A program made the position numbers and the translations under genes. From the NCBI GenBank assembly GCA_938003725.1, contig CALKXX010000212.1, positions 1 through 8,346 of the forward strand: a DNA stretch of 8,346 nt, in the 5' to 3' direction. Each line of letters starts with the position of its first letter. The first letter of the stretch is position 1. This document shows, piece by piece, positions 1 to 5,220 of this stretch. The DNA comes from an uncultured Sphingomonadaceae bacterium. GTDB taxonomy: Bacteria > Pseudomonadota > Alphaproteobacteria > Sphingomonadales > Sphingomonadaceae. The notes below the pieces were generated by a model. It was not told where the DNA came from, ran no database searches, and saw nothing but the letters and a program-made list of their open reading frames with translations.

Positions 1-2
1 TT

Positions 3-350
3 GTCACCGCAATCGCTTTCGGTGGTCTAAGCCTCTATGGCTACACCACCAAGAAAGATCTGAGCGGCATGGGCACGTTCCTGATGATGGGCGTGATCGG
101 TCTGATCGTTGCGATGGTCATCAACATCTTCCTGCAATCGACAGTCTTTGCGATGGCGGTTAGTGCGATTGGCGTGCTTATCTTTGCGGGCCTGACAGCT
201 TATGACACACAGCGGATTAAGAGCATGTACTCTTATGTTGCGGGCACCGATATGATGGGTAAGTTCATTGTGATGAGTGCGCTTAACCTGTATCTGGACT
301 TCATCAACATGTTCCAGTTCCTGCTCCACTTTATGGGCAGTCAGGACTAG
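3..350 (+). CDS. Bax inhibitor-1/YccA family membrane protein (3' end only)
   Basis: The reading frame is open from the first bases of the window and runs 115 codons to TAG at 348-350; the start lies outside. The peptide carries the C-terminal hallmarks of the Bax inhibitor-1/YccA (UPF0005, TMBIM-like) family: a GYTTKKDLSGMG stretch, hydrophobic helices (about residues 24-44 and 46-62 of the visible part), the GLTAYDTQRIK signature after a transmembrane helix, and a final LNLYLDFINMFQFLLHFMG helix. Family members are six- or seven-helix inner-membrane proteins related to YccA/YbhL. YccA modulates FtsH in E. coli and other members are pH-sensitive calcium leak channels; which role applies here cannot be seen. 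A strong terminator 25 bases downstream closes the transcript, so this is the last gene of its unit. Family assignment is confident, function is not. Confidence 0.9.
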   Translation, partial: VTAIAFGGLSLYGYTTKKDLSGMGTFLMMGVIGLIVAMVINIFLQSTVFAMAVSAIGVLIFAGLTAYDTQRIKSMYSYVAGTDMMGKFIVMSALNLYLDFINMFQFLLHFMGSQD

Positions 351-374
351 GCTTTAACATTTTCAACATTATGG

Positions 375-410
375 AAAAGCCCGGCGGGAAACCGCTGGGC
401 TTTTTCTTTT
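375..410 (+). terminator. Rho-independent terminator of the Bax inhibitor-like gene
   Basis: The stem GCCCGGCGG (379-387) pairs with CCGCTGGGC (392-400), with one G-U pair, around a GAAA tetraloop (388-391). It is flanked by AAAA (375-378), which pairs with TTTT (401-404), and followed by the T-rich run TTTTTCTTTT. This is a textbook intrinsic terminator for the + strand and begins 25 bases after the stop codon. Confidence 0.93.
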
Positions 411-442
411 GGGTGTTCACCGGAAATTTAGGCTCTCGCCGC

Positions 443-471
443 TAGACAAGTTTCCGAGCTGGTCATAAGAT
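443..471 (+). promoter_or_regulatory. Candidate sigma-70-type promoter of the lipoprotein gene
   Basis: A -35-like TAGACA (443-448, five of six consensus bases) is separated by exactly 17 bases from a -10-like TAAGAT (466-471). It sits between the preceding terminator and the GTG start at 503, leaving a leader of about 25 bases. The position and spacing are good; activity is inferred. Confidence 0.5.
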
Positions 472-502
472 CAATGTTCATCGGTTTGGGGAGATAGAGT
501 TC

Positions 503-1183
503 GTGTCGGGTTCAGTAAAATTACGTGTTGGGATCATTGCCGTTTCATTTTCAGTATTGGCCGCCTGTCAGCCGGTAACTGCACCGCCAGCGCCGGTTGC
601 GCCTCCAGTGGCTTATACACCGCGCGCGCCAACCACGCCGTTCGGTGCGAGCGTAAATACCCGTGTTCCGATTTTACGGGCGGACGGTTTGCGTGATACG
701 ATTAACCGCGACCTTGGTCCGCTGGAAACCTTGTGGCACGTACGCGCTGCGTTGAATGTGGCAGCGCTGAGTTGTACCGGACCGCAATATGCCCGAATTA
801 CCGATGACTATAACGTCTTTATTAAAAAGAACGCGCGCTTTTTGCGCAACGCGAATAATGCTATTTTGAGCAAATATCGCCGGGATGTGGGATCAGGATA
901 TAAAAAGGAACATGATCGCCATCAGACCAGCCTCTACAACTATTGGTCATTCTCGCCCTTGCGCCGACCATTTTGTGATCAGGCTGTGCAGACAAGTCAG
1001 CATGCGATCACCATTGATAGCTCGGGGATGAGTGATTTCGGTGCACAGGCTTTGAAGGAGCTGGAGAAACCATTTAATGATTTCTATCAGGCTTACGAGC
1101 AATATGAACGCGATCTGGATGCCTGGCGTGCCCAATATGCGCCAGAGCAAGCCCGCGAAAAATCCCTCAACACGACCGGGTGA
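503..1183 (+). CDS. Proline-rich lipoprotein of unknown function
   Basis: This is a 226-residue protein with a GTG start; GGGGAGA at 488-494 lies about 8 bases upstream as ribosome-binding site, which supports this start. Residues 1-21 form a lipoprotein signal peptide (basic K6/R8, a hydrophobic core, then lipobox LAAC), so C22 should be lipidated; Q23 rather than Asp suggests sorting to the outer membrane. Residues 24-47 are a Pro/Ala-rich tether. The rest looks helical and contains two further cysteines, C91 (LSCTGPQY) and C158 (RRPFCDQ), which could form a periplasmic disulfide. The C-terminal part (about 185-220) is charged and rich in aromatic residues. I recognise no named domain. It stands alone, with a terminator upstream and a convergent gene downstream. 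Lipidation is confident; function is unknown. Confidence 0.85.
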   Translation: MSGSVKLRVGIIAVSFSVLAACQPVTAPPAPVAPPVAYTPRAPTTPFGASVNTRVPILRADGLRDTINRDLGPLETLWHVRAALNVAALSCTGPQYARITDDYNVFIKKNARFLRNANNAILSKYRRDVGSGYKKEHDRHQTSLYNYWSFSPLRRPFCDQAVQTSQHAITIDSSGMSDFGAQALKELEKPFNDFYQAYEQYERDLDAWRAQYAPEQAREKSLNTTG

Positions 1184-1219
1184 CCAATGAACGTAGCTAG
1201 TTGACCGTTAGGATTGGTC
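1182..1219 (+). repeat. Inverted repeat spanning the lipoprotein stop codon
   Basis: GACCAAT (1182-1188) and ATTGGTC (1213-1219) are perfect complements. Inside them AACG (1190-1193) can pair with CGTT (1206-1209). The hairpin begins inside the TGA stop codon (1181-1183). It is followed by an A-run, not a T-run, so it is not a classic terminator for the + strand; it could stabilise the mRNA 3' end. Confidence 0.4.
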
Positions 1220-1232
1220 GATCAGTTAACAT

Positions 1233-1265
1233 AAAAAAAGGCCGGATGGAGGAAACCATCCGGCC
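1233..1265 (-). terminator. Intrinsic terminator of the small exported protein gene
   Basis: GGCCGGATGG (1240-1249) and CCATCCGGCC (1256-1265) form a perfect 10-bp stem with a 6-base loop. Read on the minus strand the hairpin is followed by seven T residues (complement of A 1233-1239). It ends the transcript of the minus-strand gene whose stop is at 1325. On the + strand the hairpin is not followed by a T-run, so it is strongly directional. Confidence 0.93.
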
Positions 1266-1324
1266 AAGTATCTTTCAGCAAAGGGAAGGGGAGAGAGAGC
1301 TGAAAGAGAGAGAGCGTTGTCTGT
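1233..1324 (-). ncRNA. Candidate 3'UTR-derived small RNA: pyrimidine-loop hairpin plus terminator
   Basis: On the minus strand, after the stop codon of the exported protein gene, a 9-bp perfect stem (positions 1271-1279 with 1299-1307) encloses a 19-nt loop at 1280-1298 made only of pyrimidines, including the core CTCCCCTTCCC. Further CT repeats lie just 5' of the stem (1308-1316), and the strong terminator hairpin follows at once. Two stem-loops with an exposed anti-Shine-Dalgarno-like CU loop is the architecture of several alphaproteobacterial trans-acting sRNAs, some of which are cut from mRNA 3' UTRs. The 5' end is unknown; I see no clear internal promoter, so processing from the mRNA is more likely. 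The structure is seen directly; the sRNA role is inferred. Confidence 0.4.
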
Positions 1325-1774
1325 TTAGAACCCGAAGCGGATACCTACTGAAGATTTGTCAGCGGCAGCTGTGCCAGTGTCCGAAAGATAATCGGTGCGC
1401 ACTGATTGGGACACGAACCGGCCTGGGGTGACTGCATCAACGCCGCTATCTTGTGCGTTGGAACGATATGCAAATTCTTCGGGAACGAACAGGGCGGCAG
1501 GGCCAGCCGAATTTTCGGCATAGCTGCCAGCGTTGTTTTCTTGCAGACGATGGTTTGGTTTATAGCCGCGGGTCACTGTTGCCATAAAATCTTTTGTCTT
1601 CGCGACACCGGCCAGATCGAACGATTGAACGGGGATATCAACAGCCTGATATGTCTTTGGCGCAGCGGTTTCGATCATGGCTTGTGTCTCTACAGCGGCT
1701 TCATCTGCCAGTGCGGGTGAAGAGGTAATTGCAGCAAGGGCAATAGCGAGCACGGAAATTTCTTTTTTCATCAT
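1325..1774 (-). CDS. Small exported protein of unknown function
   Basis: The predicted pre-protein has 148-149 residues. Two adjacent ATG codons (1774 and 1771) follow AAAGGCAG; spacing favours 1771 slightly. A longer TTG start at 1786 would leave no ribosome-binding site. From the second Met, residues 1-22 are a classic Sec signal peptide (MKK, hydrophobic core, SPALA then DEAA). The mature part of about 126 residues is acidic to neutral and Ala/Ser/Asn-rich, with recognisable blocks VAKTKDFMATVTRGYKPN (about 56-73) and FVPEEFAYR (about 95-103). It ends in VGIRFGF, a terminal aromatic residue like that of outer-membrane beta-barrel proteins, although the protein is too short to be an obvious porin. 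No cysteine is present. I recognise no family. The upstream region holds an AT-rich palindrome, and the 3' UTR carries the unusual pyrimidine-loop hairpin and a terminator. Confidence 0.8.
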   Translation of the reverse strand: MMKKEISVLAIALAAITSSPALADEAAVETQAMIETAAPKTYQAVDIPVQSFDLAGVAKTKDFMATVTRGYKPNHRLQENNAGSYAENSAGPAALFVPEEFAYRSNAQDSGVDAVTPGRFVSQSVRTDYLSDTGTAAADKSSVGIRFGF

Positions 1775-1859
1775 TCTGCCTTTCAAATTTGTGCAGCGCT
1801 TGTTTGATTGCTGCTCTCACTATGGGGTTCGGCAGGATGAACAAATTGGTTACAGCGAT

Positions 1860-1879
1860 GATATATTATCGTATATATC
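1860..1879. promoter_or_regulatory. AT-rich palindrome upstream of the exported protein gene
   Basis: GATATAT (1860-1866) and ATATATC (1873-1879) are perfect 7-bp complements separated by TATCGT. The element lies about 86 bases upstream of the exported protein start and between it and the WYL gene's stop codon (1911-1913). It could be an operator or an AT-rich upstream promoter element; the regulator is unknown. Confidence 0.3.
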
Positions 1880-1910
1880 ACTGAAATTAAACGATAGTTC
1901 TATTCAAAGA

Positions 1911-2606
1911 CTATGACTGTTTGCCATATCGCGCTTCAATCTGGCGCAGAAATTCGTTTAGAGAGCGTTCTTCAGATGTTATAAATTTTTGATCGGTCTG
2001 TTGCTGCCCTGTGATCCGGTCGAGCCGGAACATGCGAAAATCCTCTCGCAATTCGCACCATGCGACCAACGTCCAGACCTTTCCCCAAAACCAAAGACCT
2101 AGGGGTCGGACAGTACGATGGGTCGTTACATCCTGCTGATCGCGATAGTCGAATGCCAATATGGACTTCGCCTCAACCGCAGCCTCGCATTGATCAATCA
2201 TCGTGCGGGTTTTGTCGGCAAGGCCCATTTGCGGCGCGAATACCGATGTGCCGGCGACCCGGGCGCGTTCTTCTTCGGGCAATACAGCCTCGATCTTCAC
2301 CAAGGCTTCTTCGGCAGCAGCGATCATTGCCGTTCCGCCCCAAGCCTTTACCATTCGCGCGCCGGTAACCAACGCCACAATTTCTTCCCGCGTAAACATT
2401 AGTGGCGGCAGATCGAAACCGCTGCGCATAATATATCCAATACCTGCTTCGCCATCAATCGGGACTCCCGTCGATTGCAGATCAGCGATATCGCGATAGA
2501 TTGTGCGTTCTGATACTTCCAACCGCTCCGCCAGCATCGCTGCTGTAACGAGCCGACCGCCGCGCAGATATTGTACAATCTGAAAAAGGCGATCGGCTCT
2601 GCGCAT
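1911..2606 (-). CDS. YafY-type HTH/WYL-domain transcriptional regulator
   Basis: This is a 231-residue protein from ATG at 2606; a TTG one codon earlier is possible but lacks support. Residues 4-58 form a DeoR/HTH_11-type winged helix (LAERLEVSERTIYRDIADLQSTGVPI), followed by the linker LPPLMFTREEIVALVTGARM typical of YafY-like regulators. The C-terminal WYL domain (about 140-205) holds PLGLWFWGKVWTLVAWCELREDFRMFRLDRI. The name-giving WYL triplet reads WTL (178-180), while the arginine-rich FRMFRLDR part is intact. Such regulators bind DNA as dimers and sense a small ligand or nucleic acid through WYL. The gene overlaps the stop of the upstream VOC gene by one base (TGATG), indicating translational coupling, so regulator and VOC protein are one operon. 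A palindrome over the operon promoter is the likely binding site. Confidence 0.92.
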   Translation of the reverse strand: MRRADRLFQIVQYLRGGRLVTAAMLAERLEVSERTIYRDIADLQSTGVPIDGEAGIGYIMRSGFDLPPLMFTREEIVALVTGARMVKAWGGTAMIAAAEEALVKIEAVLPEEERARVAGTSVFAPQMGLADKTRTMIDQCEAAVEAKSILAFDYRDQQDVTTHRTVRPLGLWFWGKVWTLVAWCELREDFRMFRLDRITGQQQTDQKFITSEERSLNEFLRQIEARYGKQS

Positions 2607-2980
2607 CAATCGTTATACTTGAAGATGGCGAGTGAATTGCCTTCTGTATCTTTCGCATAAAAGAACGCGGCCATGGGCAGCGCAATGGGTTCGGAAACCA
2701 CTTCGCCGCCAGCCGCTTTGATACGATCCATTGCGTCGGTAAGCTCACCGGTTACAGAGAAATGCGGTGTCGAACCATCACCAGATGTTGCCGGTTTGCC
2801 TTCATAGAGATGCCCGCACATGGAATCCCCTTTGCTGGGAATCATCTGCATCACCTGTGGGCCATTATTATCCTCAATGAGCTTGGTCTCCAGCACGGCT
2901 TCATAAAAACCTTTGGCCCGGTTTAGGTCTGTCGCGGGAACTTCCACCCATACTAGGCGGTCACGGGAATTGTCTGTCAT
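2606..2980 (-). CDS. VOC (glyoxalase/bleomycin-resistance-like) family protein
   Basis: This is a 124-residue protein. ATG at 2980 is preceded by AAGGAG seven bases upstream, an excellent ribosome-binding site; the frame extends to a TTG at 3007 but that start is poorly supported. The N-terminal half shows the VOC start VWVEVPATDLNRAKGFYEAVL (10-30) and the C-terminal half the FFYAKDTEGNSLAIFK motif (106-121); two beta-alpha-beta-beta-beta modules per chain fit the length. The HFSV and TEGN positions could supply metal ligands, but the first-module ligand is not obvious, so it may be a non-catalytic or divergent VOC protein. It resembles the PhnB-like/YdhR-like cytoplasmic proteins often found with YafY regulators. 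It is the first gene of a two-gene operon with the WYL regulator. The substrate is unknown; a role in metabolite or antibiotic detoxification is only a family-level guess. Confidence 0.9.
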   Translation of the reverse strand: MTDNSRDRLVWVEVPATDLNRAKGFYEAVLETKLIEDNNGPQVMQMIPSKGDSMCGHLYEGKPATSGDGSTPHFSVTGELTDAMDRIKAAGGEVVSEPIALPMAAFFYAKDTEGNSLAIFKYND

Positions 2981-3016
2981 GGTCTTGCTCCTTTTCTGTT
3001 TGAACAAGCACCGTCT

Positions 3017-3046
3017 ATCATAACCCTCCTGACAGCATATTGTCAG
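3017..3046 (-). promoter_or_regulatory. Promoter with overlapping palindromic operator of the VOC-WYL operon
   Basis: On the minus strand CTGACA (3046-3041) and TATGAT (3022-3017), 18 bases apart, make a good -35/-10 pair, placing the transcript start about 30 bases before the VOC ATG. The perfect inverted repeat CTGACA-N6-TGTCAG (3029-3046) covers the -35 and half of the spacer. A protein bound there would block RNA polymerase, so the element is the natural operator for the WYL regulator encoded in the same operon. Repeat and spacing are seen; the regulator-operator pairing is inferred. Confidence 0.65.
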
Positions 3047-3054
3047 TAGCGATT

Positions 3055-3080
3055 AAAAAATATGAAAACCGCCATGGCGG
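3055..3080 (-). terminator. Probable weak terminator after the DUF3047 gene
   Basis: The 12-bp palindrome CCGCCATGGCGG (3069-3080) starts six bases beyond the DUF3047 stop and, on the minus strand, is followed by TTTT, CATA and six T residues (to 3055). The hairpin would have a short 4-bp stem and a 4-base loop, so termination strength is doubtful, but position and T-tract fit. Confidence 0.4.
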
Positions 3081-3086
3081 CGATGG

Positions 3087-3836
3087 TCATTGCTGAAAGC
3101 GACAGGGGGCGTTTGCGCTCACAAAATGTAGGTCTGCAAATGCAGCGGTCACGGTGGAACCCGTATTATCGGTGTCGCTGGAAATGGCGATAGATGTGAC
3201 TTTGCCTTTGGCCGTCTTAAACTGTGTTTGGATATCCCGGGCCAGATTGCGACGTTCGTTCACCCATTGGTTTTTACGTGATCCGCCGGATTGTGCGACA
3301 ATGATCTTGGCTTGTTTCGTAAACACATTGTTTCGCGCGGTACCGACCGGGAACTGGTTGTCCCACACATAGCTGATGGCACCATCGGGAATTTCATTAC
3401 TGCTGCGACTGCGCGCCAGTGCCAATTTTGCCCGTGTTGCCAACCCGATTATTGAATTGGGCAAATCGACGCCCAAATAAATGCGTGCGGCCTGATCGTC
3501 GCCAGATTTTTTGGCGATATTCGCAGATGTTACGACATTGCTGACCCGCCATCTCCAACATAATATCGGCGTCTTGCTCAAGTTTATGGACAGGGATTTC
3601 GTGTATAGCGCCATACTGTTTTTTGCATATGCCTCAATCGCCGGCACACCGGCAATGGTTTTGGAACGAAATATAGTGACCGGAGTTTTCTTGTCGATCC
3701 TGACGCTGCGCCAGCCAGCAGTGCCTTTTGAAAAATCTCCGACGCGCGAAATGTTACCGGATTGCGCAGACAGGTTTTGCGGAGCGGACGCTGCACATAT
3801 AGCGGCCACAAGCAGGATAGATCTTCCGGTTTCCAT
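3087..3836 (-). CDS. Exported DUF3047 family protein
   Basis: This is a 249-residue protein from ATG at 3836, with TGA at 3087-3089. Residues 1-24 are a signal peptide (METGRSILLVAAICAASAP, cleavage probably near LSA|QSG), so it is periplasmic. The mature protein matches DUF3047: GWRSVRIDKK near the N-terminus, LCWRWRVSN (92-100), the GDDQAARIYLGVD motif (112-124), ISYVWDNQFPVGT (154-166), and IIVAQSGG...NQWVNERRNLARDIQTQF (178-206), ending in a beta-rich ISSDTDNTGSTVTAAFADLHF segment. The DUF3047 fold is expected to be a beta-sandwich resembling carbohydrate-binding modules; activity is not established. Its start lies one base after the stop of the DUF547 gene and has no independent strong ribosome-binding site (GGAGG is 17 bases away), so it is probably translationally coupled. 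Joint export and coupling imply a shared periplasmic task with the DUF547 protein. Confidence 0.88.
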   Translation of the reverse strand: METGRSILLVAAICAASAPQNLSAQSGNISRVGDFSKGTAGWRSVRIDKKTPVTIFRSKTIAGVPAIEAYAKNSMALYTKSLSINLSKTPILCWRWRVSNVVTSANIAKKSGDDQAARIYLGVDLPNSIIGLATRAKLALARSRSSNEIPDGAISYVWDNQFPVGTARNNVFTKQAKIIVAQSGGSRKNQWVNERRNLARDIQTQFKTAKGKVTSIAISSDTDNTGSTVTAAFADLHFVSANAPCRFQQ

Positions 3837-3837
3837 A

Positions 3838-4629
3838 CTAGGTCCGGTTCAACCTCCAATCATAGGAAAGGAACTGGACACCGATTTTCCCGGCGCGCAA
3901 ATTGGCTTGTTGCCCTTTGGTAAGGCCCAGGGAGCTCGCATATATTGCTAGAAACTGGTTCAGGTTCTGGGCGCCGCGCCATCCCTTGGAAAAATCCTTC
4001 CGATACCATTTGAATATGCTGGATACGCCGAGCTTTCCGCTTCTTAGGCGATTGCGCGTGCGATCCTTTAAGAACGCTTCGGTCGCGGCCTCTAGCTGCG
4101 CTGATAATATATTACCGCGAAAGGCGGTCTTGCGAAGGGCAGGGCACCCAATGCTGGCGCAGTTGACGGCGAAATGGATACGTGGGTCATTATATCGTCC
4201 ACTTCCGCGAATAAGGGTATGTTCCACATGATCGAGCGATACTTTTTTGCCAAATAGCGGAATGAAATTCTGTTTCCACGGCGAACGAATGATCGAGCCA
4301 AGGTCCTTGATGGATTTCAACTTGGGATATTTCGTCAAGATCAACTCTACGGTACGCGCATTGTAAACATTGATCAAAAACGCGAGCTGGTCATTTTTAG
4401 ACCAGCTATTAAACTGTGTTCGCGACACTTTGGCAGTCGATGAAAGATACGCGTTCAGTTTCGGGCGATCTGTTTTGAATCCGGCATAATTCACTTTTGA
4501 AGATGTTCCGCCGCCTGTCACAACGACATTGCGTTTCAACAGATTGTCCCACACGGCGTGATCCAATGCTGCTGAGGCGTTGGTTGAAAATATCAGTGCG
4601 GTTAGAAATAATATCAGTCGAACGGCCAT
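3838..4629 (-). CDS. Exported DUF547 family protein
   Basis: This is a 263-residue protein. ATG at 4629 follows GGAAAG at a seven-base spacing; the frame extends to a TTG at 4644, but that would place the ribosome-binding site inside the gene. Residues 1-20 are a signal peptide (hydrophobic core, ending ASA|ALDHAVW). Clear DUF547 blocks are present: QLAFLINVYNARTVELIL (81-98), KSIKDLG and FGKKVSLDHVEHTLIR (126-141), DPRIHFAVNCASIGCPALR (148-166, cysteines C157 and C162), GVSSIFKWYRKDF (201-213) and the C-terminal VQFLSYDWRLN (251-261). The length is typical. The family's invariant Asn, His and Cys suggest an enzyme, but I know of no firmly assigned reaction. It is the first gene of a two-gene unit with DUF3047, one base apart. 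Confidence 0.9.
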   Translation of the reverse strand: MAVRLILFLTALIFSTNASAALDHAVWDNLLKRNVVVTGGGTSSKVNYAGFKTDRPKLNAYLSSTAKVSRTQFNSWSKNDQLAFLINVYNARTVELILTKYPKLKSIKDLGSIIRSPWKQNFIPLFGKKVSLDHVEHTLIRGSGRYNDPRIHFAVNCASIGCPALRKTAFRGNILSAQLEAATEAFLKDRTRNRLRSGKLGVSSIFKWYRKDFSKGWRGAQNLNQFLAIYASSLGLTKGQQANLRAGKIGVQFLSYDWRLNRT

Positions 4630-4655
4630 CGGAGAACTTTCCAAACATACAGAGA

Positions 4656-4661
4656 ATCATA
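4656..4661 (-). promoter_or_regulatory. Possible -10 element for the DUF547-DUF3047 pair
   Basis: Minus-strand TATGAT (4661-4656) lies 26 bases upstream of the DUF547 ATG in the 78-base gap after the DUF1428 gene. It is identical to the -10 of the VOC-WYL operon, but no convincing -35 sits 16-18 bases away, so any promoter here would be weak or activator-dependent. Confidence 0.25.
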
Positions 4662-4707
4662 GGATGTTCGCGGCGCAGCGCAGAATAGTTACATCGCTAT
4701 GCTTGGG

Positions 4708-5034
4708 TTATTTCGTATCCAGGATGACCTTGAACCCGCCATGTATCATCCGTTTGCCATCCATGGGCATGTTGGGGCCACCACTCGGCATACGCTTGTC
4801 TTCCTGCATTTTAATTGCCCCTTGTTCATAGGCTTCCCTGGATGCCCATTGTGTGACGCCAAATGCGATAGCTTCATCCCCCTCCGCATCCGCGTTTACG
4901 GCGCGGTTGAAATCGGTTATTTTTCCTTCGGCAACATCCGCGGCCAAGCTATCAACTGCACGAAGGGCACCGCAATCGAGGGCCACTTCGCGAACGGTTT
5001 GGCACATATCCGCAAACGGCTGACGCTGATCCAT
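4708..5034 (-). CDS. DUF1428 (YbaA-like) protein, 5' end damaged
   Basis: The open frame gives 108 residues from ATG 5034 to TAA 4708. It matches E. coli YbaA and the DUF1428 family along its length: CGALRAVDSLAADVAEGKITDFNRAV (about 21-46), an IAFGVTQWASREAYEQG stretch, and the family C-terminus NMPMDGKRMIHGGFKVILD (88-106). This is a cytoplasmic dimeric alpha/beta-barrel-like fold with no established activity. The ATG is unlikely to be the true start: it has no ribosome-binding site, and the same frame continues upstream with GYVHGYVAPVK (5067-5035), exactly the first beta strand a DUF1428 domain needs. No ATG, GTG or TTG exists between there and an upstream TGA. The gene therefore looks truncated or frameshifted, and it directly follows the clpA terminator without a visible promoter. 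Family certain, functionality doubtful. Confidence 0.7.
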   Translation of the reverse strand: MDQRQPFADMCQTVREVALDCGALRAVDSLAADVAEGKITDFNRAVNADAEGDEAIAFGVTQWASREAYEQGAIKMQEDKRMPSGGPNMPMDGKRMIHGGFKVILDTK

Positions 5035-5165
5035 TTTAACCGGGGCAACATAGCCGTGGACATAGCCGGCTTTGTCGCTACTCTCGCTCCCGCTCTCGCC
5101 GAGTATGTCAAAGCAGCATAAATCATCCTCGCACCGTCAAAGGGCATTTCAACGGGCTGTTCCAT
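5035..5165 (-). pseudogene. Remnant of a second DUF1428 domain fused out of frame to the first
   Basis: Minus-strand reading from ATG 5165 gives EMPFDGARMIYAA (5150-5112), the near-invariant C-terminal motif of DUF1428 proteins (compare MPMDGKRMIHGGF in the next copy). At about 5112 the similarity moves to the frame of the downstream copy: FDILGESGSESSDKAGYVHG, i.e. the motif's expected Phe, a Gly/Ser linker, then the start of the next DUF1428 domain. One missing base near 5112-5114 explains the change. An in-frame TGA lies 18 bases before ATG 5165, and the rest of the first domain is absent. This suggests an ancestral tandem-domain gene whose 5' part was deleted and which later lost a base, or a sequencing error at the TTT run. 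Confidence 0.55.
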
Positions 5166-5195
5166 AAAAACGGCGTGGGGTCAGCCACACCGTTT
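5166..5195 (-). terminator. Rho-independent terminator of clpA
   Basis: On the minus strand AAACGGTGTGG pairs with CCACGCCGTTT (one U-G pair) around a six-base loop and runs directly into a T-tract (complement of A 5166-5170). It lies 26 bases beyond the clpA stop codon and abuts the ATG of the DUF1428 remnant. Confidence 0.8.
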
Positions 5196-5220
5196 GTGTT
5201 TTCGGTGTTTATGAAACTAG

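Noticed and set aside
27..329. 100-codon minus-strand frame opposite the Bax inhibitor-like gene
   Set aside because: It is antisense to a clear membrane-protein family, and its His/Arg-rich composition is typical of a reverse-strand shadow.
1287..1316. GA dinucleotide runs as a phase-variable simple repeat
   Set aside because: The tracts are short, interrupted and outside any coding region or promoter spacer; the hairpin explanation fits better.
1201..1431. Plus-strand frame across the terminator and pyrimidine hairpin region
   Set aside because: Its sequence reads through structural RNA elements and a GA repeat and overlaps the exported protein gene; no ribosome-binding site.
2060..2499. 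Overlapping + strand frames opposite the WYL regulator
   Set aside because: Antisense shadows of a well-supported gene; three mutually overlapping frames with no family resemblance.
4630..4644. TTG start extending the DUF547 protein by five residues
   Set aside because: It would put the GGAAAG ribosome-binding site inside the coding region and spoil the signal peptide start; ATG 4629 is better.
5105..5120. Programmed -1 frameshift joining the two DUF1428 parts
   Set aside because: No canonical slippery heptamer or downstream stimulatory hairpin is visible, and most of the first domain is missing anyway; decay or a base error is simpler.
4699..5121. 140-codon + strand frame opposite the DUF1428 gene
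   Set aside because: The opposite strand encodes convincing DUF1428 motifs; this frame is its shadow.
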